The notes beneath the pieces were generated by a model. The model was not told the origin of the DNA and did not search any database. It saw nothing but the letters and a program-made list of their open reading frames with translations. Source: a methane-oxidizing endosymbiont of Gigantopelta aegis (GTDB lineage Bacteria; Pseudomonadota; Gammaproteobacteria; Methylococcales; Methylomonadaceae). Taken from it: a stretch of DNA of 64,000 nucleotides. Positions 1 to 9,492 of this stretch are shown here, in pieces (the first letter of the stretch is position 1; each line of letters starts with the position of its first letter). The position numbers and the translations under genes were made by a program. The stretch lies in assembly GCF_016097405.1 (NCBI RefSeq), contig NZ_JAEHGD010000001.1, positions 430,900 to 494,899 of the forward strand. The letters are read 5' to 3'.

Positions 1-1
1 T

Positions 2-40
2 ATCGATGATATGCGTTCTGAAATCGCAAAAGCAGGATAA
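2..40 (+). CDS. C-terminal end of an unidentified gene (partial)
   Basis: Only the last 12 codons are inside the window, reading IDDMRSEIAKAG and then a TAA stop. The reading frame is open from the window edge and the short tail looks like a charged helix. That is too little to identify a family. The gene runs in the same direction as map but is separated from it by about 285 bases, so it is probably a separate transcript. Confidence 0.35.
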   Translation: MDDMRSEIAKAG

Positions 41-57
41 ATCTTCACTATTCTCAA

Positions 58-88
58 CCGTATTCTCGCGCGATGCGTGGGAATACGG
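58..88 (+). terminator. possible terminator hairpin after the first partial gene
   Basis: A perfect 8-bp inverted repeat, CCGTATTC at 58-65 and GAATACGG at 81-88, encloses a 15-base loop. It begins 18 bases after the stop codon of the partial gene. No clear T-run follows, so intrinsic termination is only a guess. The rest of 89-280 shows nothing I can assign. Confidence 0.35.
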
Positions 89-264
89 CTATGGCGATAT
101 TTAAGCGCCTTTATTCATGCTAAATAAGCCACTAACACAGCCAAATCTACAACGATCAATTATCTTTTGATCACGCCATAGCTGCTCACAGTATCTGAAT
201 TAAGTTTCTAGCCTCCAAGCATCAATTCATATAGAAATTAGCCTGACACATCGTCGCACAGAGA

Positions 265-293
265 AGTCACGATAAAGTTAATTCTGGTATAGT
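265..293 (+). promoter_or_regulatory. possible promoter of map-glnD
   Basis: A good -10 hexamer, TATAGT, lies at 288-293, with a poor -35 match (AGTCAC) 17 bases upstream at 265-270. Transcription would begin near 300. That leaves about 25 nt before the ATG at 325 and only a few before the alternative TTG at 304, which is one reason to prefer the ATG as the map start. Confidence 0.35.
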
Positions 294-324
294 AACAGGT
301 TATTTGACCCTTTATTTAAGTGAT

Positions 325-1089
325 ATGAGTATTTTGATCAAAACAGCGGACGAAATCGAAAAAATGCGGGTGGCTGGCAAGCTGGCGGCGGAAGTTTTGG
401 AGATGATTGAGCCTTATGTCGTCGCCGGCGTGACAACAAATGAACTTGACCGCTTGTGCCATGATTATATTGTCAATGAACAACAGGCCATTCCAGCACC
501 ACTGAATTATCGCGGTTTTCCAAAATCGATTTGCACATCCATTAATAATCAGATTTGTCACGGTATCCCGAGTGATAAGAAATTAAAAAATGGTGATATC
601 GTCAATATCGATATTACGGTGATTAAAGACGGTTATCATGGTGATACCAGCAAGATGTTTTGCGTAGGCAAGGTCTCTCCACATGCTCAACGACTGGTTA
701 ATGTGACGCGTGAAGCATTATTTTTAGGTATTGAACAAGTCAAACCCGGAGCCACCTTAGGCGATATTGGTCATGCGATTCAAACCCATGCTGAAAAAAA
801 CCGCTATTCCGTCGTGCGCGAATTTTGTGGTCACGGCATCGGCAAAAATTTTCATGAAGACCCCCATGTGATGCATTTTGGCACTCCCGGCGAGGGCATG
901 ACTATTGAGGCGGGTATGATTTTTACCATTGAACCGATGCTTAATATTGGCAAACGCCACATGAAAGTTTTAAAAGACGGCTGGACGGCTGTAACCAAAG
1001 ACCGCAGCCTGTCAGCCCAATGGGAACATACAATTCTAGTCACCGATACCGGTCATGAGATTTTGACATTACGCCAGGAAGAACGTTAA
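325..1089 (+). CDS. map: type I methionine aminopeptidase
   Basis: Removes the N-terminal methionine from nascent proteins in the cytoplasm, using a dinuclear metal centre. The protein closely follows the E. coli enzyme from its first residues (IEKMRVAGKLAAEVLEMIEPY). All expected metal and catalytic residues are visible: His79, Asp96, Asp107, His170, Glu203 and Glu234, counted from the ATG at 325. An in-frame TTG at 304 would add seven residues. I chose the ATG because family similarity begins there and the putative promoter leaves no leader for the TTG. The length of 254 aa is normal for the family. glnD begins 4 bases after the stop, so the two genes are very probably co-transcribed. Confidence 0.96.
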   Translation: MSILIKTADEIEKMRVAGKLAAEVLEMIEPYVVAGVTTNELDRLCHDYIVNEQQAIPAPLNYRGFPKSICTSINNQICHGIPSDKKLKNGDIVNIDITVIKDGYHGDTSKMFCVGKVSPHAQRLVNVTREALFLGIEQVKPGATLGDIGHAIQTHAEKNRYSVVREFCGHGIGKNFHEDPHVMHFGTPGEGMTIEAGMIFTIEPMLNIGKRHMKVLKDGWTAVTKDRSLSAQWEHTILVTDTGHEILTLRQEER

Positions 1090-1093
1090 TTCA

Positions 1094-3730
1094 ATGGTCA
1101 CGCCCATATTTTTAGATTTATTCGAACAAGATAATCCGGCTCAAGCGTTTTGCGAAAAGATTGCACAAAACCAGCTTACCCTAAAGCAGCAATTTGACCC
1201 TGAACAAGCACCCTATCCGTTGTTGAAGGCCAATTCCGATTTTATCGATACCGTACTGGTATCGTGTTGGCGGCATTTTTTTACCGACAGCGCTGCTCGG
1301 CATTGTTTAATCGCCACAGGTGGTTATGGACGTCAGGAACTTTTCCCCTTTTCTGATATTGATATTGCCATTTTAGTACAGACGCCACCCGATGCTGCAT
1401 TTAAACAAGCCCTGTCAGCGTTCAATAATTTTCTGTGGGATATTGGCTTGAAACCGGGCATGGCTGTCCGCAATTTGGAACAATCAATCAGCGAAGCACA
1501 AAACGATCAAACCATTCTGACCAACTTAATGGAGCTGCGCTTTATTGATGGCGAGCAAAGTTTAGCGAGCACATTACGGCAACGATTAGATGCGGAATCG
1601 TTATGGTCGTCCGAAGATTATTTTTTGGCGAAAATGGCCGAACAACGAAAGCGTTATGAAAAGTATCATGACACCGCGTATAAACTTGAACCGAATATCA
1701 AAGAAGGCCCCGGTGGTATTCGCGATTTGCAGATCATTTCCTGGGTATTCAAACATCATTATCACAGTAAGACTTTACGTGAGTTAGTCAAATACCGTTT
1801 TTTACTGGCCTCTGAATATGAAGAACTGATTCATGCCCGCGATACACTGTGGCGTTTGCGTTTTGCGCTTCATGTTTTAACCGGTCGTTGTGAAGATCGC
1901 CTGTTGTTTGATTATCAGCGCGACCTGGCAAAACAATTTGGTTTTTTGACGGCACAAGGCGAAAGTGACGTTGAAGCTTTAATGCAATTTTATTTTAAAA
2001 CTGTGGTCAACATTGAGCAACTCAACGAGATGTTATTACAGTTGTTCAATGAACGCTTTATTCTCAAACATAAAAAACGCAAATTAATCCCTATTTCGCA
2101 GGCGTTTTCAGTAATTAATGGCTATGTTCAGGTCAGCCATAACAAAGTCTTCGAAGAAAACCCACTAACCTTGCTGGAGATTTTTTTATTACAACAACAG
2201 TTACCGAGTATTAAAGGTATCCGAGCCAGTACTCTGCGTTTAATCCGAAAAAATATTAGTCTCATTGATGACGATTTTCGTCATGACAAAAAAGCCAATC
2301 AACTTTTTTTGCGTTTTTTTTCCCAAGGTAAAGGCCTGACACATCAACTCCGGCGCATGAACCGCTACGGTATTTTAGGCGCCTATTTACCCGAGTTTGC
2401 ACATATCGTAGCGCGTATGCAATATGACCTGTTTCATATTTATACGACGGATGAACATACGCTTTTTGTGATCCGCAATTTAAGACGCTTTGCGCTAGAA
2501 AAGCATAATGATGAATTACCCTTCTGTAATAATATTTTTATGCTGATTCCAAAACCCGAGCTGCTGTATCTAGCGGGTTTGTTTCATGATATTGGTAAAG
2601 GCCGGAACGGTAATCACTCGATTATCGGTGCAGATATTGCCCGTCAATTTTGCCAACAGCATCAGTTGAGTGAATCTGATACGAATACCATTGTCTGGCT
2701 AGTTAAAAATCATCTGTTGATGTCGATAACCGCACAAAAAAAAGATATCAGTGACCCGGATATCATTTTTGAATTCGCAAGCCAGGTCGGAACCATTAAA
2801 AAGCTGAATTATCTGTATTTATTGACTGTCGCCGATATTCGCGCAACCAACCCTGAACTCTGGAATGACTGGAAAGACCACTTGCTTCGCGATTTATATA
2901 TCGCCACCCACAATGCCTTGCACCGCGGCCTCGATAATCCGGTTGAACGCTCGGAAATTTACCAGCAAAACAAGCAGGAAGCCATAAAAGGTCTGCTGCA
3001 AGCAGGCTTTCCCGAGCATAAAATCCAGGCTTGCTGGGAAAATTTTGCGGTGGAAGATGATTATTTCATCCGTTATCCAGCCGAAGAAATCATCTGGCAT
3101 ACCCTGGCCATCGCCGGCGTCAAAAAGGATGATTTACCCTTGGTTTTACTGCGCCCACAAACGCAACGCGGCAGTGTGGAAATATTTGTCTATGCACACA
3201 ACGATGAAGGCATTTTTTCGATCTGCGCCTCAACCCTGGATCAGTTAGGCTTGAATATTCTGGATGCACGCATTATTACCACTACCCATCAGCACGTTTT
3301 AAACAGTTTTCAGGTCTTAGAGCAATCAGGCGCGGCGATTGATGATCTTTACCGAGAAACTCAAATCGCTAACACCCTGAAAAAAAACCTGCAGCAGAAA
3401 AAATTAGTCCAGCCTAACCGTTTTAAACGCCAATCCCGTCAGGCGCGCTATTTCCCGATAAAAACACGTATTTCATTTTTACCGGATCGCAGTGATAAAT
3501 ATACCGTCATGGAAATTGTAACGACCGACCGCAGTGGTTTATTGACACTGTTTAGCCAAGTATTCATGCAGTTTGGCTTACAAATTCATGACGCTAAAAT
3601 CACAACAATCGGTAGTCGGGTTGAAGATGTTTTTTATCTGACCGATACAGAAGATCAGCCGATTGTCCGTGAAGATATCAAACAAGAACTCAGTCAAGCC
3701 ATTATCACGATTCTGGATCAACAAAATTAA
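1094..3730 (+). CDS. glnD: bifunctional PII uridylyltransferase / uridylyl-removing enzyme
   Basis: Nitrogen sensor that adds UMP to the PII proteins (GlnB/GlnK) when glutamine is low and removes it when glutamine is high. All domains are present in order: a nucleotidyltransferase core with GGYGR at residues 76-80 and the catalytic SDID at 87-90; a GlnE/GlnD helical linker; an HD phosphohydrolase domain with FHDIGKG near residue 500, which does the deuridylylation; and two C-terminal ACT domains at about 695-770 and 805-878 that bind glutamine. The 878-aa length is close to the 890 aa of E. coli. The gene follows map by 4 bases, an order common in gammaproteobacteria. Confidence 0.96.
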   Translation: MVTPIFLDLFEQDNPAQAFCEKIAQNQLTLKQQFDPEQAPYPLLKANSDFIDTVLVSCWRHFFTDSAARHCLIATGGYGRQELFPFSDIDIAILVQTPPDAAFKQALSAFNNFLWDIGLKPGMAVRNLEQSISEAQNDQTILTNLMELRFIDGEQSLASTLRQRLDAESLWSSEDYFLAKMAEQRKRYEKYHDTAYKLEPNIKEGPGGIRDLQIISWVFKHHYHSKTLRELVKYRFLLASEYEELIHARDTLWRLRFALHVLTGRCEDRLLFDYQRDLAKQFGFLTAQGESDVEALMQFYFKTVVNIEQLNEMLLQLFNERFILKHKKRKLIPISQAFSVINGYVQVSHNKVFEENPLTLLEIFLLQQQLPSIKGIRASTLRLIRKNISLIDDDFRHDKKANQLFLRFFSQGKGLTHQLRRMNRYGILGAYLPEFAHIVARMQYDLFHIYTTDEHTLFVIRNLRRFALEKHNDELPFCNNIFMLIPKPELLYLAGLFHDIGKGRNGNHSIIGADIARQFCQQHQLSESDTNTIVWLVKNHLLMSITAQKKDISDPDIIFEFASQVGTIKKLNYLYLLTVADIRATNPELWNDWKDHLLRDLYIATHNALHRGLDNPVERSEIYQQNKQEAIKGLLQAGFPEHKIQACWENFAVEDDYFIRYPAEEIIWHTLAIAGVKKDDLPLVLLRPQTQRGSVEIFVYAHNDEGIFSICASTLDQLGLNILDARIITTTHQHVLNSFQVLEQSGAAIDDLYRETQIANTLKKNLQQKKLVQPNRFKRQSRQARYFPIKTRISFLPDRSDKYTVMEIVTTDRSGLLTLFSQVFMQFGLQIHDAKITTIGSRVEDVFYLTDTEDQPIVREDIKQELSQAIITILDQQN

Positions 3731-3832
3731 AGCCTTGTGAAGCCCTCCTTTAACGAATACCCAGGTAATGGGCAAACCACTTAAATAAAATGGCTCTTGA
3801 ATAGAATATTGAATTTAAAGGGGCTTGCACTT

Positions 3833-3853
3833 GCCATAAAACGTATGGCTTTT
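3833..3853 (+). terminator. possible terminator of map-glnD
   Basis: A short stem of GCCAT (3833-3837) and ATGGC (3845-3849) with a 7-base loop is followed by TTTT. It lies about 100 bases after glnD and just before the end of the convergent PilZ gene. The stem is only 5 bp, so the call is modest. Confidence 0.4.
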
Positions 3854-3860
3854 AACGTTA

Positions 3861-4262
3861 TCATGACGCGCATTGGCTAAAGGCATTATGCTGTAACATC
3901 GAATCAATAAAATGCAATAAACGCTGATAAGCACCCTGTTCCAGATCAATATAGCGTAAACCCAGCATACAGCGATTGCTGGCAACTCTACGCGAAAAAC
4001 TCACATGGCAGCGCGCCTGAATGTGTGTCTTCGAGCCATTTTCATTCGGCAAATCAAGTTCTACAAACAATTCAACAGGCTTACCATCATCACGCACAAA
4101 TCGACCATGAGGTGTCACCAAATCGCGTTCGATGGTATTGCATTCCATGCAAAGCCCATCACCGGAAATATCACTAACCAATGCCCTGAGCTGTACGCCT
4201 TCTTCACTCATGACTATCGCAGGTAATCGGGTCGCAACCCGTGGATAAATTCTTCTTTCCAT
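3861..4262 (-). CDS. PilZ-domain protein, probable cyclic-di-GMP receptor
   Basis: A single-domain PilZ protein of 133 aa. The two c-di-GMP contact motifs are visible: RRIYPR at residues 3-8 (RxxxR type) and DISGDG near residues 31-36 (D/NxSxxG type). A beta-barrel-like sequence follows. PilZ proteins usually transmit c-di-GMP levels to motility, exopolysaccharide or pilus machinery, but no partner is evident beside this gene. The window also holds a GGDEF-EAL protein (12.6-15.8 kb) and an EAL protein (63.4 kb) that could set the ligand level. A G-rich ribosome-binding site immediately precedes the ATG. The target pathway is unknown. Confidence 0.85.
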   Translation of the reverse strand: MERRIYPRVATRLPAIVMSEEGVQLRALVSDISGDGLCMECNTIERDLVTPHGRFVRDDGKPVELFVELDLPNENGSKTHIQARCHVSFSRRVASNRCMLGLRYIDLEQGAYQRLLHFIDSMLQHNAFSQCAS

Positions 4263-4403
4263 CCCTACTCCCCCATTAACTTAAAAACGCCAAGGTGTTT
4301 ATAAGCCTAGCTGATAAATAGATTTTTTCAATATAAATATTGACTTAACTGGAACTTATTATGTGATTTATCACTTAAACTACGCTTAAAATGAAGGCAA
4401 ATC

Positions 4404-4556
4404 GTAACTGCTCACCCGGTTGTGTTTTAGCCGGAGTAGGTCATTGATTTATCAGGACACGTGAATACATCCATGTAGTTCTGCATAACATCCCTGTTAT
4501 GCAAGCCTGATAAATCAACAACCTACACCTGCTTTTTAGAGGGGGTGAGTAGATAC
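4404..4556. mobile_element. 153-bp MITE-like element with IS66-type ends and an 8-bp target duplication
   Basis: The ends are imperfect inverted repeats: GTAACTGCTCACCC at 4404-4417 against GTATCTACTCACCC read inward from 4556, matching at 12 of 14 positions. The element is flanked on both sides by the same 8 bases, GGCAAATC (4396-4403 and 4557-4564). Inside are nested hairpins. Arms at 4436-4456 and 4506-4526 pair over 19 of 21 bases. Within them lie a tight TACAT/ATGTA hairpin (4466-4477) and an 8-bp hairpin TGCATAAC/GTTATGCA (4482-4503). There is no coding capacity. Ends starting GTAA with 8-bp duplications are typical of the IS66 family, so this is probably a non-autonomous derivative. 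It fills most of the 328-base gap at 4263-4590, of which the remainder shows nothing else definite. Confidence 0.75.
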
Positions 4557-4590
4557 GGCAAATCATGCACTCTATCACGTAAAAGTCATA

Positions 4591-4827
4591 TCAGCTGCGT
4601 TTTCTTTCAATACGCTTCTGCCGCACTTTTTGCCACAGCTTTCGACTATGCGGGTTTTTATTAGAAAGGCGTATCACACGACGTTTAACCTTGTCTGATG
4701 CTTTAAACATCAAGGCTAAGCCGATCAACATAGTGGGTAAGCCAAAAGGAACCGGCAATGGAAATAGAATCATTCCGATCACAAACAGGACACTGCCCGA
4801 AACCATATAAAGTGATTTTGTAAGCAT
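4591..4827 (-). CDS. small membrane protein, PGPGW-like family
   Basis: A 78-aa protein with two hydrophobic stretches (about residues 6-25 and 29-42) joined by a Pro/Gly-rich turn, PLPVPFGLP, and a strongly basic C-terminal tail. This resembles small PGPGW-type transmembrane proteins of unknown function, but the match is by general pattern only. The ATG lies one base after the stop of the LpxH-like gene, so the two are almost certainly translated from one mRNA. A role at the inner membrane related to lipid A or envelope work is inferred from that linkage alone. Confidence 0.7.
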   Translation of the reverse strand: MLTKSLYMVSGSVLFVIGMILFPLPVPFGLPTMLIGLALMFKASDKVKRRVIRLSNKNPHSRKLWQKVRQKRIERKRS

Positions 4828-4828
4828 T

Positions 4829-5635
4829 TCAGCTCGCTTTTTCGGCTTTTACAGATGTTTCCAACTGTGTTTGTTCCAAAAGCTGAAAACTTTGATCCGA
4901 CCAATGAATAATCTCCAGTTTTCCTGAAAAATCTTCTACCAGAGCCGTACAACTTTCCACCCAGTCGCCGGTATTGCAATACAACTTTCCGGAATCCATT
5001 TTCGTCATGTCGGCATGGTGAATATGCCCACAAATAATACCATCCACCTGTGCTTTATCCGCTTCCAAACTCAAAACATATTGATAATTATCAATAACTT
5101 GTATAACATTTTTGACTTTATGTTTTAAATAAGCCGACAAAGACCAATATTTAAAACCCAGCATTTTTCGTAAATTGTTATACCAGCGGTTGATTACCAG
5201 CAATATTTCATAGGCTTCACCACCAATATAGGCCAAGCTACGATTATGACAGACAATGTTATCGAATTCATCACCGTGCAAAACCAGAAAACAACGCTTA
5301 TCGGCAGTCGTATGGATATGTCTTAACTGAATTTCAATGCCGTTAAATTCTATCCCGGCATGCTTTCGCAAGGCTTCATCATGATTTCCTGGAATATAAA
5401 TCACTCGTGTGCCTTGCCTGGATTTATTGATGACTCTTTGTACGATATCGCTGTGCAATAATGGCCAATAAAAACCCGACTTAACATTCCAGCTCCACAA
5501 GTCGATAATATCGCCAACCAAATACAAAGTATCGCATTCCACATGATCGAGAAAATCACGTAAATATTCCGCCTTGCAGCCTTTTGTACCCAAATGGGTA
5601 TCCGAAATCCAGACTGTACGATAATGAAGCGTCAT
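4829..5635 (-). CDS. UDP-2,3-diacylglucosamine diphosphatase-like metallophosphoesterase (LpxH/LpxH2 type)
   Basis: A calcineurin-like phosphoesterase of 268 aa. The metal-binding blocks appear in order: DTH at 12-14, GDIIDLW at 41-47, GNHD at 83-86, HGDEFD at 120-125 and GHIHH near 203. The GDIIDLW and HGDEFD forms are typical of the LpxH family, which cleaves UDP-2,3-diacylglucosamine to lipid X in lipid A synthesis. This protein is longer than E. coli LpxH and resembles the LpxH2-like paralogues whose substrate is less certain, so I assign only the family. It is the first gene of a two-gene unit with the small membrane protein downstream. Confidence 0.82.
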   Translation of the reverse strand: MTLHYRTVWISDTHLGTKGCKAEYLRDFLDHVECDTLYLVGDIIDLWSWNVKSGFYWPLLHSDIVQRVINKSRQGTRVIYIPGNHDEALRKHAGIEFNGIEIQLRHIHTTADKRCFLVLHGDEFDNIVCHNRSLAYIGGEAYEILLVINRWYNNLRKMLGFKYWSLSAYLKHKVKNVIQVIDNYQYVLSLEADKAQVDGIICGHIHHADMTKMDSGKLYCNTGDWVESCTALVEDFSGKLEIIHWSDQSFQLLEQTQLETSVKAEKAS

Positions 5636-5740
5636 TTATCCCCCTTCGAATAAATCTGTAGCTATTAGATGTCTTAATCAGAAAGGAGATTACGCTTGCT
5701 TTATGTCTTCATCGTGACAGTCCGATGAATTTTTGATGTC

Positions 5741-5768
5741 AAAAAAAACCGGCATTACGCCGGTTTTT
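5741..5768 (-). terminator. intrinsic terminator of alaC-hom-thrC
   Basis: A perfect 6-bp stem, ACCGGC (5748-5753) and GCCGGT (5759-5764), with a 5-base loop. Read on the minus strand it is followed by eight T residues, 25 bases after the thrC stop. This is a classic Rho-independent terminator. Confidence 0.85.
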
Positions 5769-5792
5769 ATGTGAAGTGTATGGAATAAAATA

Positions 5793-6875
5793 TTAAGCCA
5801 TATTATCCAAAATAGCCTTTTTAACCGCATCTAGCGATGCATCTATCGTGACCGGATGTGTTTCCTTGCATTGCATAATGGCGCTATCCGGGTCTTTCAA
5901 GCCGTTACCGGTCAAAGTACAGACGATGGTACTGCCTTCTGCGATTTTACCATTGCCGATATCCTGCAACGCACCCGCTAATGAGGTGGCGGAAGCCGGT
6001 TCACAGAAAATACCTTCATATTGCGACAACATTTTCTGCGCCGCCAAAATCTGCTCATCGGTCATGGCATCAAACCAACCGCCGGATTCTTTCTGCGCAT
6101 TCCAGGCTTTATCCCAAGATTGGGGATGACCAATACGGATTGCAGTCGCCACGGTTTCCGGTTCGTCCACCATTTCACCTTTTATAAACGGCGCAGCACC
6201 CGCTGCCTGATAACCACACATCACCGGACGATTTTCACAAACGCCATCGGCGGCATATTCGCTATAGCCTTTCCAATAGGCGGTGATATTGCCGGCATTG
6301 CCAACTGGCAAACAATGATAATCTGGCGCTCTGCCCAATTCATCGACAATTTCGAAAGCAGCGGTTTTTTGCCCTTCGATACGGAATGGATTGATGGAAT
6401 TGACAATCGTTACCGGCGCATGGTCGGCAACTTCTTTAACCAAAGACATACCGGCATCGAAATTACCGTTAATCTGGATGATTTCAGCACCATACATTAA
6501 AGTTTGTGCCAATTTACCAAGCGCGATTTTCCCTTCTGGAATCAATACAAAGGCTTTGATACCGGCGCGCACGGCGTAAGCTGCAGCGGCCGCCGAGGTG
6601 TTGCCGGTCGAGGCGCAAATAATAGCCTGGCTGCCGTCTTCAACCGCTTTGGTGACGGCCATGGTCATGCCGCGGTCTTTGAATGAACCGGTCGGGTTCA
6701 AGCCTTCGTATTTGACATAAATATCCACATTTTTACCTATCAGGCGCGGGATATTCTGTAATTGAATCAGCGGCGTATTACCTTCACCTAGGCTAATGAA
6801 GCGTGTACTGGATGCTACGGGTAAGCGATCTTGATAACGGGCGATAAGCCCTGTGTAACGTGTTTGTGTTGTCAT
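5793..6875 (-). CDS. thrC: threonine synthase
   Basis: Converts O-phospho-L-homoserine to L-threonine with pyridoxal phosphate, the last step of threonine synthesis. It is a fold-type II PLP enzyme: the Schiff-base lysine is Lys66 in [11 protein letters not shown], and a phosphate-binding glycine/asparagine-rich loop ([12 protein letters not shown]) follows in the middle. The 360-aa length matches the short bacterial ThrC class. The gene starts one base after the stop of hom and closes the operon, with a strong terminator just beyond. Confidence 0.96.
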   Translation of the reverse strand: MTTQTRYTGLIARYQDRLPVASSTRFISLGEGNTPLIQLQNIPRLIGKNVDIYVKYEGLNPTGSFKDRGMTMAVTKAVEDGSQAIICASTGNTSAAAAAYAVRAGIKAFVLIPEGKIALGKLAQTLMYGAEIIQINGNFDAGMSLVKEVADHAPVTIVNSINPFRIEGQKTAAFEIVDELGRAPDYHCLPVGNAGNITAYWKGYSEYAADGVCENRPVMCGYQAAGAAPFIKGEMVDEPETVATAIRIGHPQSWDKAWNAQKESGGWFDAMTDEQILAAQKMLSQYEGIFCEPASATSLAGALQDIGNGKIAEGSTIVCTLTGNGLKDPDSAIMQCKETHPVTIDASLDAVKKAILDNMA

Positions 6876-6876
6876 G

Positions 6877-8187
6877 TTATTTCAATGTTTCCAGACGAAT
6901 GCGGCTGATAGAGCCTGTGACAGAGGATAATGCTTCAATCTCGCTGATTGCCGCATTCATTTCTTTTTCTTGCGTGCGCTGCGTCAATAAAATTAATGGC
7001 AGCAAGGTTTCATGTTGTTTGGGTTCTTTTTGAATCAATGCTTCGATACTGATTTGATGAGTTGCCAAAATTCGCGCAATATCAGCTAAAACACCGGGTT
7101 TGTCTTCCACTGTCAGCCGTAAATAATACGCCGTTTCGATATCATCTGCAGACAACAACGGAATATCGACCAGTGCATCGGCCTGAAAAGCCAGATGCGG
7201 CACTCGATTTTCGGGATCGCTGGTCATCGCTCTGACGACATCGACAACATCGGCTACCACCGCCGACGCTGTCGGCTCTGCGCCTGCACCGGCACCATAA
7301 TACAAGGTTGGACCTACGGCATCGCCTTTAACCAATACGGCATTCATCACCCCATCGACATTGGCAATCAGTCGGCGCTCTGGAATCAGCGTCGGATGCA
7401 CACGTAACTCAATACCTTTGTCGGTTTTACGGGCAATGCCGAGGTGTTTGATGCGATAGCCGAGTTCTTCGGCATATTCCACATCTTCCCGGGTAATCCC
7501 AGTAATCCCTTCGGTATAAGCCTTTTCAAATTGCAGCGGAATACCAAAGGCAATCGAGGCCAGAATGGTCAATTTATGTGCCGCATCAATGCCTTCCACA
7601 TCGAAAGTTGGATCGGCTTCGGCATAGCCTAAGGCCTGTGCTTCAGCCAATACGTCAGCAAAATCACGGCCTTTGTCGCGCATTTCAGTCAAAATAAAAT
7701 TGCCGGTGCCGTTGATAATGCCCGCCAGCCATTCAATCTGATTACCGGCAAGGCCTTCCCGGATGGCTTTGATGATAGGAATCCCCCCGGCAACGGCGGC
7801 CTCAAATAAAACCATAACGCCTTTCTCACTGGCACACTTAAAAATCTCGTTACCGTGCAACGCAATTAAAGCCTTGTTAGCCGTGACGACATGCTTACCG
7901 TTTTCGATAGCCTGAAGAACCAGGTCTTTAGCCAGTGTATCGCCACCAATCAATTCCAGCACGACATTGATTTCAGGGTCGTTAACAATTTCGAAAGGGT
8001 CTGTTGTCAGCGCAATATCACGGGTATCGCAAATACGCTCACGATCCAGTGTTCTGGCCGAAGCACGGGTGACAATAATTTTTCGCCCAGCCCTGCGGGA
8101 AATTTCTTCCGCATTCCGTTTCAGTACATTGACAGTACCCCCACCAACTGTTCCCAGCCCTAAAATGCCTATGTTTACCGGTTTCAA
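6877..8187 (-). CDS. hom: homoserine dehydrogenase
   Basis: Reduces L-aspartate 4-semialdehyde to homoserine, the branch point to threonine and methionine. The N-terminal Rossmann motif is [13 protein letters not shown], the catalytic homoserine dehydrogenase core follows, and a C-terminal ACT domain (about residues 350-436) is the likely site of threonine feedback. The frame is open back to 8232, but I place the start at the TTG at 8187. It has an AGGAG sequence 6 bases upstream, similarity begins exactly there, and the resulting 436 aa is the family's usual length. The longer version would overlap alaC. Between alaC and thrC, it forms a threonine operon. Confidence 0.93.
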   Translation of the reverse strand: MKPVNIGILGLGTVGGGTVNVLKRNAEEISRRAGRKIIVTRASARTLDRERICDTRDIALTTDPFEIVNDPEINVVLELIGGDTLAKDLVLQAIENGKHVVTANKALIALHGNEIFKCASEKGVMVLFEAAVAGGIPIIKAIREGLAGNQIEWLAGIINGTGNFILTEMRDKGRDFADVLAEAQALGYAEADPTFDVEGIDAAHKLTILASIAFGIPLQFEKAYTEGITGITREDVEYAEELGYRIKHLGIARKTDKGIELRVHPTLIPERRLIANVDGVMNAVLVKGDAVGPTLYYGAGAGAEPTASAVVADVVDVVRAMTSDPENRVPHLAFQADALVDIPLLSADDIETAYYLRLTVEDKPGVLADIARILATHQISIEALIQKEPKQHETLLPLILLTQRTQEKEMNAAISEIEALSSVTGSISRIRLETLK

Positions 8188-8224
8188 ATGTAACTCCTGA
8201 CAATCAAGTAATCTTGGCCGTGTA

Positions 8225-9409
8225 TTATACAACGTTGTCTTTCCTCAGCATATTACGAATGCCACGCAAAGCCTGACGGGTGCGATGCTCGTTTTCAATC
8301 AAACTGAATCGGACATGGTCATCGCCATGCTGACCAAAGCCAATCCCCGGCGACACAGCAACTTTGGCGTCTATAATCATTTTTTTGCAAAATTCGACCG
8401 ATTTCATATCGCGATAAGGCTCTGGAATCGGCGCCCAGACGAACATGGTCGCTTTCGGTTTTTCCACCGTCCAGCCCATGGCATTGAGTCCGTCGCACAA
8501 CACATCGCGGCGCCTTTTATACATGGCGCAGATTTCGGCGACGCAATCTTGCGGCCCTTCCAGTGCGGTAATCGCGGCAACCTGAATCGGCGTAAATGTG
8601 CCGTAATCCATATAGGATTTAATCCGCGTCAATGCCGCCACCAAAGTTGGATTACCACACATAAATCCCACTCGCCAGCCAGGCATGTTATAGCTTTTTG
8701 ACAATGAGAAAAATTCAACCGCAATATCTTTAGCACCTTCGACTTGCAGAATGGACGGCGCTTTATAACCATCGAATACAATATCGGCATAGGCGATATC
8801 ATGCACCACCCAGATATTATGCTCTTTAGCAATGGCGACGACTTTTTCAAAAAAATCCAGTTCGATGCATTGAGTGGTTGGATTGGCCGGAAAATTCAAA
8901 ATCAACATCTTAGGTTTAGGCCAGGAGTCGATAATCGCTTTTTGCAACTCCTCGAAAAAATTGACACCGGGCACCAGCGGCACATGTCGCAAATCGGCGC
9001 CAGCGATTACCACACCATAGGGATGAATCGGATAAGCCGGATTGGGAACCAAAACCACATCGCCCGGCCCTAATGTCGCCAACGCCAAATGCGCCAGACC
9101 TTCTTTTGATCCAATCGTGACAATCGCTTCCGTTTCAGGGTCCAGACTGACATCGTAGCGCTCCTGATACCAGTTACAAATGGCGCGGCGCAACCGTGGA
9201 ATCCCTTTCGACACAGAATAGCGATGAGTATCACCCCGTTGCGCCGCTTCGACTAATTTGTCGATAATATGTTTTGGTGTGGGCTGATCAGGATTCCCCA
9301 TCCCAAAATCGATAATATCTTCACCTGCGGCGCGCGATTTGGCTTTTAATTCATTGACAATGTTAAAAACATAGGGAGGCAAGCGTTTGATGCGATCAAA
9401 TTCTTCCAT
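8225..9409 (-). CDS. alaC: alanine transaminase AlaC-type aminotransferase
   Basis: A class I/II PLP aminotransferase of 394 aa. The PLP lysine is Lys238 in [12 protein letters not shown], and NFPANPTTQ near residue 172 is the cofactor-proximal block. The whole sequence resembles the AlaC (YfdZ) group, which converts pyruvate and glutamate to alanine and 2-oxoglutarate. A succinyldiaminopimelate aminotransferase (DapC) role is a weaker alternative. It is first in the operon with hom and thrC, behind a good sigma-70 promoter, so it is likely expressed with threonine synthesis. Confidence 0.85.
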   Translation of the reverse strand: MEEFDRIKRLPPYVFNIVNELKAKSRAAGEDIIDFGMGNPDQPTPKHIIDKLVEAAQRGDTHRYSVSKGIPRLRRAICNWYQERYDVSLDPETEAIVTIGSKEGLAHLALATLGPGDVVLVPNPAYPIHPYGVVIAGADLRHVPLVPGVNFFEELQKAIIDSWPKPKMLILNFPANPTTQCIELDFFEKVVAIAKEHNIWVVHDIAYADIVFDGYKAPSILQVEGAKDIAVEFFSLSKSYNMPGWRVGFMCGNPTLVAALTRIKSYMDYGTFTPIQVAAITALEGPQDCVAEICAMYKRRRDVLCDGLNAMGWTVEKPKATMFVWAPIPEPYRDMKSVEFCKKMIIDAKVAVSPGIGFGQHGDDHVRFSLIENEHRTRQALRGIRNMLRKDNVV

Positions 9410-9445
9410 TCAGGGCTCTTTGGGCTAAATGTTGGCAAACCTGCT

Positions 9446-9474
9446 AAATTACTAAGATTACTCAATATTGTCAA
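9446..9474 (-). promoter_or_regulatory. sigma-70 promoter of alaC-hom-thrC
   Basis: On the minus strand a perfect -35 TTGACA (9469-9474) is followed after exactly 17 bases by TAATTT as the -10 (9446-9451). The implied transcription start is about 30 bases before the alaC ATG. Confidence 0.65.
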
Positions 9475-9492
9475 TACAGGAATGACGGCTTG

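Noticed and set aside
304..327. TTG start at 304 for map
   Set aside because: Similarity to MAP begins at the ATG at 325, and a putative -10 at 288-293 would leave almost no leader for the TTG.
4404..4556. MITE region considered as a riboswitch or small RNA
   Set aside because: The 8-bp flanking duplication and matching terminal repeats show transposition. A functional RNA role is possible but not supported separately.
5708..5734. TTCATCG/CGATGAA hairpin followed by TTTTT upstream of the LpxH-like gene
   Set aside because: Its T-tail is on the plus strand, where no gene is transcribed towards it. It may be chance, so I did not list it as a terminator.
8188..8232. Longer N-terminus of hom from 8232
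   Set aside because: The extra 15 residues overlap alaC and do not resemble the family. The TTG at 8187 has a good AGGAG and gives the usual length.
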